From Corylus avellana (lineage: Eukaryota > Streptophyta > Magnoliopsida > Fagales > Betulaceae), in assembly GCF_901000735.1 (NCBI RefSeq), contig NC_081541.1, positions 40,196,446-40,260,445 on the forward strand: a DNA stretch of 64,000 bases. The letters are read 5' to 3'. Numbering within the stretch: position 1 is the first letter of the stretch; every line of letters starts with the position of its first letter. Shown here in pieces: positions 24,198 through 35,454 of this stretch. A program made the translations under genes and the position numbers. The notes under the pieces were generated by a model, which worked only from the letters and a program-made list of their open reading frames with translations, was not told the DNA's origin and did no database searches.

Positions 24198-25002
24198 CAC
24201 TACAAAAAAATTGCTATTTTCTGACGCACTAAATTTAGTGCGTTAGAAAAGAAAAAAAAAAATGGCCGAAATTTTGAAAATTTTCCCTCTTCTTATTTTC
24301 CCTCAACTTTTTTCCTCTTTTTATTCTTCCCTCCTCATTTATTTTTCTCACACTCTCTCTCTCTCCTCTCTCAATATTCTCCCTTCTCTCCACGGCAGAT
24401 AGAAGAAATTTCTTCAGAAGGAGAAGAAAAAGAAAAGGAGAAGAGAAGAAGAAAAAGAAAGGGAGAAGAGAAGAAGAAGAGAAGTAGAGGAAAAAAAAAA
24501 GGAGAAGAGAAGAAGAAGAAGAAGAGGAAGAAGAAGAGAAGATAAGAAGACTAGAAGAGAGAGAGAGAGAGAGAGAAAAGTGAGAGCTGGAGAAAAGAAG
24601 AGAGAGAGAGAGAAAAAATTGAGATCTAGATCTTTGCACCATAGAAATGTGTTTCATGGTGCAGAGATCTCTGCACCATGGTGCAGATGCAAATTTGCAC
24701 CATGAAACACAGATCTGCACGGCAGCATGAGGGAGCTGCCATGCAAAGGATTAATTCCAAAAAAAAAAATAATAATAATTTAATTGAAAAAAAAAAAAAA
24801 TTTCTTGACGTGTGAGACAGTAGAACGTCAGAAAATTCTAACGTTCTGCCCATTGACGCGTCAAGAAAATTTTTTTCCTGTCACCTATGTTTCTAACAAT
24901 CTACACGCGTCAGAAACGACACGTCAGAAAAATTTTCTGACGCGTCGGACACCATAAAACTTCAGAAATCTCCAATCAATTTTTTTTTTTTTTTGTGTAT
25001 TG
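24198..25002. mobile_element. Non-autonomous CACTA-like DNA transposon (805 bp)
   Basis: The left end reads CACTACAAAAAAATTG. The right end, read inverted, is CAATACACAAAAAA with a later ATTG, a decayed match. TAT flanks both sides (24195-24197 and 25003-25005). The paralogous empty site at 5687-5689 shows a single TAT between the same flanks. Motifs of the type TGACGCGTCA and ACGTCAGAAA crowd the last 200 bases and the first 50, as the subterminal repeats of CACTA elements do. There is no transposase. The middle is a purine tract and a palindrome, and the 161-residue frame across it is low-complexity. Confidence 0.75.
24650..24709. repeat. Nested palindromes inside the CACTA-like element
   Basis: A perfect 26-base palindrome lies at 24655-24680 (half-site CATGGTGCAGAGA). 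A wider inverted pair, TGTTTCATGGTGCA at 24650-24663 and its complement at 24696-24709, surrounds it. The DNA could form a cruciform or a transcript hairpin. Confidence 0.85.
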
Positions 25003-25005
25003 TAT

Positions 25006-25726
25006 AACAGCATAATTGTACATATGGAGAAAAAATGAAAATAATACAAGTGTAAGTCTGACAACTTAGTGAGTATAAATGCACATAACGTACTCGTCAT
25101 TAGTTTGTGGACTCAATTATTTATAAAGCACATGCAACATTATGACAGTTTATCATGGATGTGTGTGTGTATATATATATATATCATGAGTAACAATAAT
25201 AGTTCAACCGTATGGTTTACCCGAAATATTATCCATTCTCAGCAAGGTTAATGCTGTTCCAAGGGACCTGTAGTACAATGTCGGTGCCCCGAATATAGCA
25301 CGGCTACCGTACATAACACTAGCAGTACGACTGAGTCTGACTTCGGGTGGCCCATACTGCTAATGATGTCCGTCCTATAGTGATCATCTATTGGGAATGA
25401 CTGCATCTTGGTCAAGAAACCATTGGATCCAAAGCCCCCACACACATTTGACCATAAAGTTAATCTGTATAGTAAGCCCATGGCCGTTATCCCGCACGTA
25501 CCGGTGTACCATATCATACGATGCAATTAGTCTTATCAGTCTTTTACATGCATAGTTTTACAAGCCCCATTGTTATCTTCTTAATCAATACACATTTTCA
25601 CAAAAGAGAGTTCTCAGTAGTTCCAAAATGTATTTCATGAGAGTTGCAAAATATGTACGTTTAATATATATAAATTAGATGTGCAAGGCAGGAAAAGTTA
25701 CAACAAGCATCCATGTGAGTTTACAC
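25006..25726. repeat. Continuation of the SPH2 unit to the LINE fragment
   Basis: Up to 25480 this matches 5690-5855 and 6245-6555 of the SPH1 unit. From 25480 to 25726 it is unmatched in the window and has no gene. The SPH1 unit lost its counterpart at the retroelement junction. Confidence 0.6.
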
Positions 25727-26124
25727 TCACTTGTGTCGTAAAGCTCCTTCATAGCACTCCCATAGCGCATGATACACTGTTTCTGCAACTCGACCAGAGA
25801 TAGGATAATATGGTTCCTTAACAATTTTCCACCTTAGAAGATTATCTTTTGTTGGAAGAAGATTGAGGCAAGCCTTCCACATAAAATTCTTTTCCGCATT
25901 TTGGATGGGTAATTTCCAAAAAATTTGCCAGATTTCACTATCCCCCAATCGGATGGACCATTCTGGTTGTCCACTTCGTTCCACTTCTTTTACAAGATGA
26001 TATGCACTTTTCATCAAAAAAATACATGTTGCCGTACATCGCCAAATCTGCCTATCCAGTTGGTTGGTAGATCTGGTTGGGATAGTATTAATTTTGTTTT
26101 GCTCTTCCTTAGTAAACAGATTTG
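25727..26124 (-). pseudogene. LINE fragment, zinc-binding (zf-RVT) part, split by a solo LTR
   Basis: The minus strand encodes 96 residues containing FWKLPIQNAEKNFMWKACL, LLPTKDNL and ETVYHALWEC. This is the zf-RVT segment downstream of the reverse transcriptase in plant L1-type LINEs. The same fragment continues at 27473-27960 on the other side of the solo LTR. No endonuclease or reverse transcriptase core is present. Confidence 0.82.
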
Positions 26125-26129
26125 CCAGC

Positions 26130-27472
26130 TATTAAGTGTTAAAATATTTATATTTTTAGCCCTTAACTTACATGTATTAATCCTTTAATTTTAGTTAATT
26201 TATGTCATTTTAGTTCTTTTATGTGATTTCCTTGTTTTTGTAGGTCCTTGGAAGAAAAGGAAGCAATTTCGGAAGTCTTGAGCATAAAAGAGCTATTTTG
26301 GGAAAATTGGAGGCTCTGTTCGTGCGATTGATCGCAGGGGAGCTGCGATCGAGCGCACTACAAGTGAAGACCACGACCACAAGGCACCTGCAATCGAACG
26401 CCCAGTACAAGAGGATCAATCGCAGACCTGCGATCAATCGTACACGAGCTACGATCGAGCGCACCCGTGTGTGATAAGCAAGTCAACCGCCGGCCTTGAT
26501 ATGGAAAGTGCAAATCCTAAGGTTTTGTAACTTAGTGCGAACTATGGCTCAAACCCTACGATTTTTAGGGTTTCTAGAGTATTCCTAAGCACTATAAATA
26601 GAGCCTTAAACCTCTAGAATAGAGACACAATTTCTAAGGAGAAGAATTGGAGCTCTTCAAGTTCAAGTTTCGGGTTTATTCTTTTCCTTTCTTTTTATTT
26701 TATGAAGATGTTTAACATCAAACTTACGTGTAACTAATTTACTTAGTAGGGCTAGATTAAAGCCCCAGTTATGTTTAATTAATATTCAATATTGGCGCCT
26801 TTGTGATGATCATGTTGTGATATTTAACTTGATTAATTCTTGCTTTCATGAGTTCCTCATATGTGTGTGCCTGATCAAAATATGCATGTGGTATGAACTA
26901 GTTAGTTAAATCAATTTGGATGACCGAGTCCTGGGTTTAATAAAAGTAACAAAAGAAATTCACACTGGCTTCTTGGGTTAATCAACATGGGGAGCCAAGA
27001 GTAGACACCCATGCCCTAGGCCTCATGTGTTTGTCGATTTTCATAAATTCATGCTTTCTTAAAGAACAACTTAGTAGACACCCATGCTAAATCTTTTAGG
27101 AAAGAAAAGAATTAGAGTAGATACTCATGCCTAATTCGTTGCTTAGGGAAATCAATAGCTTAAGGAGTAGACACCCATACCCTTAAGTTGACAAACATTA
27201 AGTATGCATAACATGCTCAAAGCATTGGCATATTGTTATATTATCTAAATATAATTAGTGGTGGATATCAAAGCTCTACCTTTTTATTATGATCAAATCA
27301 AAATTCAATCTTTGTTTTGTTTTACTTAAGGAATTTATTTTAAGCAAAATTTAGCAATCCTCGTGGGAATGATCTCGTACTTGCATCATATACTATTATG
27401 TTGACCTTGTGCACTTGCGGGCAAAACATACAATTATTTGCCTATTAATTTAGGTAGATATTTGTAACAACA
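26130..27472 (+). mobile_element. Solo LTR with 5-bp target duplication CCAGC (1343 bp)
   Basis: It belongs to the same family as the LTRs at 8324 and 11844. The left end is TATTAAGTGTTAAAATATT, with TG changed to TA. The right end is TTTGTAACAACA. CCAGC flanks it at 26125-26129 and 27473-27477 inside a LINE fragment that is uninterrupted near SPH2. The GCGATCGAGCGCAC motif cluster is present at 26330-26465. Its last 162 bases recur at 47505-47666, at the edge of the 20-kb duplication. Confidence 0.9.
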
Positions 27473-27960
27473 CCAGCAATTCTTGGTTCCACCATCTAGT
27501 ATTAGGATCAAGAAGCTCCCCTATCTTAGCATCACTTGTTAGAAACCTGGGGAAAGAATGGGCCGTGTATGTGGAAAGCTATGGAATCTGTTTGTCCCCC
27601 CATATTTGATCATTCTGACCATTGCCAATCCGCCAGCAAAGCCCTTCTTTGACAATGTTTAGTGCACCATGGATACTTCGCCATACAAAGGATGGTTTTT
27701 TGCCTACATTAGCTTCAAATATTAAACTGTGGGGATAATACTTCGTCTTTATGATCCGCGATGTGATGCTATCCAAGGATGTGAGAAGCCTCCAACCTTG
27801 CTTTGCCAACAAAGCCTTGTTAAAACATACAAGATCCCGAAACCCTAAGCCTCCTTTTTCTTTTGGTGTCCCCATTCTACTCCAACTCATCCAACGAATA
27901 CGGGATTTGTTTTTTTGGTGTCCCCACCAAAAATTATGCATCATCAAATTTATGTTGGAA
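27473..27960 (-). pseudogene. LINE fragment, second half, beside SPH3
   Basis: The minus strand encodes 122 residues including FWWGHQKNKSRIRWMSW, GGLGFRDLVCFNKALLAKQ and FVWRSIHGALNIV. This is the conserved region between reverse transcriptase and zf-RVT in plant L1-type LINEs. The frame joins the 25727-26124 portion once the solo LTR is disregarded. It is a dead fragment. Confidence 0.85.
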
Positions 27961-28266
27961 CATAAATAGCTCTCTTAAGCTTCTAATTGACCCATGTATC
28001 AAGCGTCATGCTAATGACTCTCAAACTAGGTCGTTTTAGGGCATTAGGTATAAAAACATCCCTAAGGACTTACTAACTCAAGTCAAATATGAAGCCAAAG
28101 TAACAATGCTATCAATTGAAGCAAACTTATGGTGAAATACAAAACAAGCATTATCTTCTTGTTCATCTTTCCTACCTTTGACTAATTATGAGAATATCTC
28201 CAATAGAAAACTTGAAACAATTAAAAGCAAAAAGAAGATAAATAAAATAAACAATTCATTTATAAG

Positions 28267-28300
<34 letters not shown>

Positions 28301-28495
28301 GGGCCTTGGAGAGAAACACTAAAAGCCTAAGTTAATAGGCTTGGGTCCACTTATGTATATTAAGTGATCTTTTTCTCTTTTTTGTCTTTTTCTATATACT
28401 TCCCAATACAGGAATCCCAACAACACATAATATAAAAATAATTAGTTTTATTTCAATATTCACATATTAAGGCTAGTAGGTGATGAAGAGGTGCT

Positions 28496-28933
28496 CTAGT
28501 TGGGCCAAATAATGACTTCAAAAACTGTGTTGTTGAAGCCATATTGAGTTGCAGCTGTCTGATTAATTGCCCAAAGGCAGTGAGTATCGCACCCCTGGAC
28601 AGAGTCCCGATTATACTTGTAAATCAAAACATCGTTATGAATTATATTTATGTTGTTGTAGAGCCACGTAAAATCACATCGGTATTTTGTAGACCCCGAA
28701 AAGTTGGGTCTAAAGTTGAAGCTGAACGATTGGTTTCCTTTGAGAATGTGGGCACCGATGTTATCTTCTGTTGAATGACAGCTAGCCGTAAGATCCATCG
28801 TCAAATCATTTCTTACTGACAGGAACACTCGCCTTTTTTGGAATATGTTGCCTTCAACACCACTCTTAAATGATTCCCTCATAAACATAATTATCAATAG
28901 CAAAGTTACATTTCTACCGGATGACATTATCAT
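28496..28933 (-). CDS. S-protein homologue SPH3
   Basis: A single-exon ORF of 145 residues: signal peptide to about residue 28, then VSV-RNDL-equivalent, SCHSTEDNIG, FSFNFRPN, YRCDFTW and CDTHCLWAIN. All four cysteines are present (C52, C86, C115, C119). The C-terminus ends IIWPN instead of IIW. Compared with SPH4, 13 bases holding the normal stop codon are missing, so translation runs two codons further to a new stop. The sequence is clearly diverged from SPH1/SPH2 but closely related to SPH4. The reading frame and TATA box are intact. Confidence 0.88.
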   Translation of the reverse strand: MIMSSGRNVTLLLIIMFMRESFKSGVEGNIFQKRRVFLSVRNDLTMDLTASCHSTEDNIGAHILKGNQSFSFNFRPNFSGSTKYRCDFTWLYNNINIIHNDVLIYKYNRDSVQGCDTHCLWAINQTAATQYGFNNTVFEVIIWPN

Positions 28934-28980
28934 CTTCTTCCTTTATTTCTTTCTTTTTTATTGCTCTCCTCCACGCACAG

Positions 28981-28988
28981 TATATATA
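28981..28988 (-). promoter_or_regulatory. TATA box of SPH3
   Basis: TATATATA (plus-strand reading), followed by GTGGTGGAAAC, about 50 bases upstream of the ATG. The leader is longer than in SPH1/SPH2 because of a CT-rich insertion. Confidence 0.6.
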
Positions 28989-28999
28989 GTGGTGGAAAC

Positions 29000-30370
29000 A
29001 ATGGGCTAAAGATGGTAAAGTAAAAAAAAATAAATTGAAGTCATCAACATATGCTTCTTTTTTTTTTTTTTTTTTTTTTGATAAAGTCAACATATGCTAT
29101 TAATTTGAAACAAATGTTACCTAGTTTACCTACCAAATAGATGGTGTCCAGGTAGATAACATTTAGATTTGATAATTTAATACATATCCAAATAACACAT
29201 ATGTTCTTTTAAGCATTTGTGTTGGTTGTAATCTATCTTTAGACGCCTTTAACTAACCATTTATCTATATCTAATGTGGCTTCTACTTTTTATAGATGAG
29301 ATAAGAAAATATAGAAGAATAAAATATAAAAGATTGTTAAGAGGAGGATCCCGCTCATATTGAATTCCATTATTAAGGGGAAGACCAAGTCAAGGAAAAA
29401 TAGAGAGAAAATAGAATTCAACTATCACCACTTTTTCATTTACGCCACCAAACACAAAAAAGTGGCATTAATGGATATGTCAAACTACCATCTCATATTA
29501 AACATTTTTTAAACGGTAAAATAGATGGACAATTGTCATGTGCATTTGTCTTTCATCCCTAACACCCTCATTTTTACTTTTAAAATGCCATAATTATTGG
29601 TCATAAACTCATGTTGTTTGTTTGTCAACTATGCTTGGTTGCATTATAAGAGAAATATGAGTGACTTCTAAATGGTTTCCACAAATTGTAAAAATAGTGG
29701 TAAAAACTATGGAATAGCCATGATAGAGTTAAAAACAAAAAAAGAAAAAACTCTTGCCACTAAAGTCTTGGCATTTTTTTCATAGGCTCCTATTAATTGC
29801 TAGCGTAACCAAGCAAATGCCAAGAAATTAAAAATTCCTAGCGTTTTAAACCTAGAATTCCTTGTATTAATTTAATTACAAAACATTAGGAGTAGTTTCT
29901 ACAGAACCTCCTTTTCCCTTTTTTTTTTTGGTTGAAAATACACCTTCAAACTTATATTTTCAACATTTGACCTTTTTGAATTAGTATTTCATTGCAATTT
30001 ATAATAGCTCTCCACTAGATTTTGACGTTAAAATATAAAGAAGGTTGTTGCATCCGTGATGCGAGTGTGCAAAATTTTGACTTAAAATGCCAAAATTGCC
30101 TTTAATAAATTAAAAAAAAAAAAACCAAAAAACCAAAAAACACATGTAGAAGTAATGGAATATAGTTCAAGAATTTTGGAAGAAAGAAGAGTTAGGAAGT
30201 ATGGAATATACTTCAAGAAGTATCCAAATGGAGATAAGAAGTTAAGTGTTACCAAACTTCAATCTCTTGGAATACTCTTGGTGGATATTTTTAAAGTATG
30301 AGAGGAACGGAAATGAAAAATGTGAAAGATTATTAACTGGTTTTCTTTGAATTGGTTAAATCAATTCTGG
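29000..30370. repeat. SPH3 upstream region
   Basis: No gene is seen. The order of landmarks is the same as upstream of SPH1 and SPH2, including the promoter-like second copy near 29690. The region ends near 30350, where a stretch of about 48 bases present at 51225-51275 is missing. Confidence 0.6.
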
Positions 30371-30870
30371 ATAAAAAGGTTTACCATAAATTTTTAGGGC
30401 CGAAGTTCAAGACACAACCATTGATATAGAACGGCGACCCCCTTCCCCAACACATGGCAAAATGGCCCGATCGCACCCATATTTGAACAAGAGTTGAAGT
30501 ATTGCAGCAGTTAACCACCACTTCATTAAAGAAGCCATTAAAGAAGTAGAGTTGAAGTTTTGCAGGTGAGCTAGAGAAGCAAATAGCATACATTTTCACC
30601 CGATAGATTAAAACAATCTGATTGAAGCTCCCTTCATCTCCCCTGATTCTTGCCAAAAGTACTGTAACATTCTTTGTTTATGCTCTTATTGTTCAAAATT
30701 CTTTTCTAGGACGTTGTCTTTAGAGCAAGTGAAACTTCAGCAACTACAATAGAATGTGCAATGTCATAATTGTTAAGAAACCCAAGAGCAATGAATAAGG
30801 CACAAGCCGAAGTGCGATGAGTCTTTGAGGGGAAAAGGAACATTGATGAGACATAGATAGAGAAACTAGA
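30371..30870. other. Downstream flank of the BED exon, no gene recognised
   Basis: Short minus-strand frames exist (up to 91 residues at 30381-30656), but copy B lacks about 75 bases here (between 51508 and 51510), which breaks the frame. I see no family signature. Confidence 0.4.
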
Positions 30871-31479
30871 TTATTTTAAATTAGTTGTCAAAGAAACATA
30901 CTTAGCAAGTTGTTTATCCACCGTACTCATATCTTGTCCCTTACAAAGATTTTGCATATGTAACAATGAGGAACTTGAAACACTTTCACACTCTAGAACA
31001 TTACTTGACGCTGACACATTTTTAGCTCTCTTAGTGGGATTGTCAATTGCTTGTAGTGCTTGTTTTGCTTCTAATTGAACGGCTTCAGGTACTTGTAGAC
31101 AAATTTGAATCTCATTGTCACTAACCCCAAATAAATGTGATTTAGTTCTTGAAATACTCATATCTTGTCCCTTACATAGATTTGGCATATGTGATGATGA
31201 GGAACTTGAAAAACTTTCACACTCTAGAACATTAATTGACGTTGCCACATTTTTAGATCCCTTAGTGGGGGTGTCAATCACTTGTAGTGCTTGTTTTGCT
31301 TCTAACTGAATTGCTTCACGGTCACTAACCCAAGACAAATGTGATTTAATTGCTGAAATACCCCCAACAAAACATTTTTCACAAAACTTACAAATAAAAC
31401 GACCATTTTCCATTTCCTTTGCATACTCCCAAAATAAATCTTCTTTACTTCTAACAATGTTCAATTTTTTTTCCTACAT
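30871..31479 (-). CDS. BED-type zinc-finger exon with an internal repeat (copy A)
   Basis: The frame begins at a likely splice acceptor (TGTAG before GAAAAAAAATTGAAC) and has no ATG, so this is an internal or terminal exon of about 200 codons. The first 45 residues hold a BED-like finger: DLFWEYAKEMENGRFICKFC followed by IKSHL. Such fingers occur in hAT transposases and in proteins derived from them. The rest is a duplicated module of roughly 80 residues: EAKQALQ, PTK, NVLECES, a serine run, NLCKGQDMS. I saw no transposase core. It may be the N-terminal exon of a hAT-derived gene or a dead remnant. Confidence 0.55.
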
Positions 31480-32170
31480 GAAATAAATTAAAGCCAAATA
31501 AGATCAATTCAACCAAGAAGAGCACAAAGGCAACAAATAAAATAATAAAAAAAAAAAACCGTAAACAAAAAGTATTATCATTGTTAGGTCAAGCTAAGTC
31601 AGTAATATTCTCCAAATGCAACAAAGATATAGAGAAGTAAAGAATTCTCTATTAAACCCGACCTCTGTTCATGCAATCCAATTATCAAGGGCACAATGTC
31701 TTAGAGTTTGATTCCCTTGGTTCTATTAAATGCAGTTGTAGATTAAAAAAAAAAAACTTAAAAACAAAAATACTCAACCTAATCTCTATTTTACTCTGAT
31801 CAGGTCAAATTCAATACATATTAAATCAAAAGCATTGAGAAGTATATATTCTTGAATGAGGGGTAAAATCTCTACCTTATTCTTGTACACACATCAAGAT
31901 AAAATGGTATCAAAGTTAAGGAAGAAATAGCAATCACACACACAACATAAAACAACAATTTACTCTTTTGATGAGTTTGAAAATGCACGGAGGAGCACAA
32001 TCAGAGATAAAAAAAAATAAAAAATAAATAAATAAAATAAAAAACAAAAATCTCATTACTACCTAGTTAACATGCCGCCAATTGTAATACTAATTAATTA
32101 TAGCTGTGGTTTATAATACTAATGCACCTCACAACAATTGTACAGCATACCTTTCAGTCGATCTAGTATT
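31480..32170. other. Upstream of the BED exon, no gene recognised
   Basis: AT-rich DNA shared with 52230-52939. It contains a copy of the AAGCATTGAGAAGTATATATT sequence type found in the SPH1/SPH2 units, which ties the two kinds of unit to one ancestor. Otherwise nothing stands out. Confidence 0.4.
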
Positions 32171-32179
32171 TTATCTTTA

Positions 32180-33152
32180 GGAAAAATTACACTTTATCCC
32201 CCTAAGTTTGGGGTCATTTTCAATTCGAGTTCTAAAGTTTTAATTTTTGCAATCCACCCCCAAAGTTTCAATTTGTTACAATTCGGCCATTCTGTCAGTC
32301 AAAGCCGTTTTGACTGACGTGATCACTGTTGGAATTCTTTTCCCCAAAATGCCCCCATCCCAAACCCCTCTCTCACGCACGTCAGTTCTGAAAATTTCCA
32401 CCCCAACCGGCACTGCTAGGTTTCTGTTTTGTCTTCTCAAGCATATGAGATCATTTGGGCTTGGGCGGCGACAGTCCTGTATTTTTCTCTGAGCTCCCGG
32501 TGTGAGACCGAGAGGCGAAGAGAACTTATCGATGGCTTTTATCTTTTGGTGCTCTCTCTCTCTCTCTTTCTCATGTTTTTTGTTCTTGGTTTTATGATTC
32601 TGAGTTTATGTAAGACGGCGGTTGATTTCAGGGAGGTTGAGATTGTTGCTGTTGATACAGTGATAGGGGTTTTATAATGAAGAATTGCTATTGATATAAT
32701 GATATTTGTTCACATTCTTCATGGTGCCAAGTTAATAACTGCAATAAATTTTTGTTGTGTTCATATTCTTTCCGGTTTTCTTGTGGGTTGTGAGAAGTCC
32801 AGATGATCTCAGATGCTTGAGAAGACAAAACATAAACCTAGTAGCGGCGGTGGGTTCGACTGGTGCAGTGGGGGTGGAGATTTTTAGAACTGGCGTGCAT
32901 GAGAGAGGGGTTTGGGATGGAGGACATTTTGGGGGAAAAAAGTCCAACAGTGATCACGTGCGTCGCACGTGATCACTGTTTCGTCAGTCAAAATGGCTTT
33001 GACTGATAGAATGACCGAATTGCAAAAATTTGAAACTTTAGGAGGGTGAATTGCAAAAATTGAAACTTTAGGAGGGTGAATTGCAAAAATTGAAACTTTA
33101 GAGGTCGAATTGAAAATGACCCCAAACATTGAAGGGTAAAGTGCAATTTTCC
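32180..33152. mobile_element. Long-inverted-repeat MULE-type element with 9-bp target duplication (copy A, 973 bp)
   Basis: It starts GGAAAAATTACACTTTA and ends TAAAGTGCAATTTTCC. TTATCTTTA flanks both sides (32171-32179 and 33153-33161). Inverted similarity extends about 290 bases inward from each end, including the CTGTCAGTCAAAG and GTGATCACTGTT blocks. The centre (about 32450-32800) is unrelated to the arms and looks gene-derived: a CT-rich leader, ATGGCTTTTATC, and a TTTCAG acceptor-like site. No transposase is present. Confidence 0.82.
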
Positions 33153-33723
33153 TTATCTTTAGATTTTACATAACTTTTGTTATATTGATTATATATATGT
33201 GTGTAGGGGTGTAATCGAGCCGAGTTTGGGTGAGCTTTGCCTGTCCGAACTCGGCTCATTTAAGTATTAGTCAAGCTAGAGCTCAAGCCAAGCTCAGACA
33301 CGAGCCTAACAAGTCTGTTTGAGCTTGGCTCGCCAAGGAGTTATCCTTGCTCGAGCTCGGCACGCTAGCTCGCATATTCAGCGAGCCAAGCTGGCTCAAC
33401 AAACTCAAACTTTTATTTTTCTTCTATAAAATTTAAATTTTAAGCAACAGCTAAAAAAGCCGGCTTCCCCAAGCTACTAGCTTAGGCAAGCTCCAACTAA
33501 GTGAGCCAAAAAGGCTCAACAAGCATTGTGAAGCGTGAAGGTGGGGACCCCTCACAAGCAATGCTCCACGTGAGCCTCAACTTTAGTTTTAATGTTATTC
33601 TTCTTATGAGGGGCATGCCCTTTTATAGATAATTGAAGGTGGGATCTTTTGCTCCCTTATCGATGTGGGACGGATGAGCTTCAGTTCTTTCACTTCTTTG
33701 CATTCTCATAAATTCTGCTTCAC

Positions 33724-33758
<35 letters not shown>

Positions 33759-33768
33759 TCCGTGGACC

Positions 33769-33897
33769 ATGGCAATTGTAGTATGCTTATTTCTTTTACT
33801 TATTTCCTCTATTCCATCCTTCCCAGGCATTCCAATCTGCAGCAAATCAAACAAAAGAATATGCGTTGATGTAAGGTATATCTCAAAGAATATCTAG
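33769..33897 (+). CDS. Secreted-peptide-like first exon inside the hAT element (copy A)
   Basis: The ATG sits in a strong context (ACCATGGC) just after a CT-repeat leader, as in many plant 5' UTRs. The 42-codon frame starts MAIVVCLFLLLISSIPSFPG, a clear signal peptide, followed by a short basic tail with two cysteines (CSKSNKRIC). A good splice donor, GTAAGG, follows the codons for CVD, so this may be exon 1 of a captured gene rather than a complete 42-residue peptide. I see no TATA box I would vouch for, though TTTTATAGATAA lies about 140 bases upstream. Copy B is the same in this stretch. Confidence 0.4.
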   Translation: MAIVVCLFLLLISSIPSFPGIPICSKSNKRICVDVRYISKNI

Positions 33898-34389
33898 ATA
33901 TGAATCTAGTTCAAGAAGGAAAATGTGAAGTGTGTAGTATGAATTAATGTGAAAAAAACAAAAAATTGAGCCTTGGGGCTTTTCTTCCTCTTCTTCTTCT
34001 ATTTTTTTTTTTTTTTGTAGCAAAAATGAATTAATGTGAAAAAAATCAGAATGATTGGTATGAAAAGATTAAAAAAAAAAAAAAAATTGTTTTATAATGA
34101 GAGCCCACAAGTTTTTTTACCAAACAGAGGCCACAAAGTCTTTTTTTTTTTTTTTGTCTCCTCGTGTTATTTGACAAATTAGAGCTTAGAAAAATTTGTC
34201 ATTTGTCTCATAAAAACTAGAAATAATTCTAGAAGTATCTTCTGTGTCTTTCTTGTTTCCCTTCAAAAACAATTGTATAGAATATATAATTGTAGTTACT
34301 TGAGATTATGAAGAACAACAATAAACGTAATAATTATTTTTTAGATCATTATCATTATTTATATGAATATCATCATATGATTTGGTTAG

Positions 34390-34640
34390 ATCATATTAAA
34401 TTAAATTGTTATCTAATGGTAATACTCAAACCCCTAATGATCTAATGGTGATACTTCAATTATTACGCATTATCTTGGTTTATATGAATATGATTATACT
34501 ATCTCATTAAATCATATCACGTTAAACTATCATCTAATGGTAATTCTCAAACTCCTACTGATTTAATGATGATACTTCAAATCATATGATCAAACTCCTA
34601 ATGATCTAACAGTGATACTTCATGTTATATGATCAAAACT
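34390..34640. repeat. Degenerate tandem repeat inside the hAT element
   Basis: Units of the type CTAATGGTAATACTCAAACC and CTAATGATCTAATGGTGATA alternate, with roughly 50 bases per pair and heavy divergence. The same array is at 55163-55413. Confidence 0.6.
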
Positions 34641-35454
34641 CTTAGATTCACATGATAACACTTAGACAATGTGACCATACCAATATACCATATTGATATT
34701 ATGATTAAGCATATGAATCATTCAAATGATCCAAAGGTTATTGTATCTAAGTAAGACCATTGTTATTTGTTACTTAATTTATAATTAATATAGATACACA
34801 CAAGGCTCAATTGCGTTTTTTTTTCTTCTTATGTTTTTTAAATGACAATGTCAAACGCCTTTATGTCACATACACACTAATAATCTACCATCATATTACA
34901 TATAATATTATTTATTTATTTAGTTAATATATTAAAATGTTAATGATGAACACGAGTCAAGTATAAACTATCTAATGATAATATTTTTATTAAATGACAT
35001 AATAACTTGTACCATATGATAAAATGATTAATGATAATATCAAATATTTCTTATTTTATACACACACACACACACACACACACGCATAAATAACAAAAAA
35101 CAAAGGTATTTGTTACTTATTAAAAAAAATATACGAGCCGAGCCTAATAAACGAGGCAATCTTTATACGAGCTTGCTCACGAGCTTAGTTAAGTCAAGCC
35201 GAGCTTGCTTCGTTTAATATTTGAGGTAGGATTCGTGTTCACGAAACGCTTCATTTAAAATTCGAGTCGAGCACGAGCCGAGCTTATGCGAGCTGAGCCC
35301 AAGCTCGCTCGCAAGCGGCTTGCTCTCTTAACACCCCTATATGTGTGTGTTGAGAGAGAGAAATTGATGAATTTGGGTAATTGTTGAAAATTTGTTGAAA
35401 AATAGTTCTATAGGTATGAATTTGGGAAATCAGTGTTTGCTCGTGTTTCGGAGT

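Larger units (their letters stand above)
33204..35339. mobile_element. Non-autonomous hAT-type element (copy A, 2136 bp)
   Basis: The ends are TAGGGGTGT and ACACCCCTA. TATGTGTG, 8 bp, is duplicated at 33196-33203 and 35340-35347. Both features are typical of hAT transposons. Subterminal regions hold many copies of GAGCCGAGC and GAGCTTG-type motifs in both orientations. There is no transposase. The interior contains a gene-like first exon (33769) and a degenerate tandem repeat (34390-34640). Confidence 0.85.

Noticed and set aside
24235..24720. 161-residue minus-strand ORF
   Set aside because: Almost entirely serine, leucine and phenylalanine from a purine tract inside a CACTA-like element. 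Low complexity, no family.
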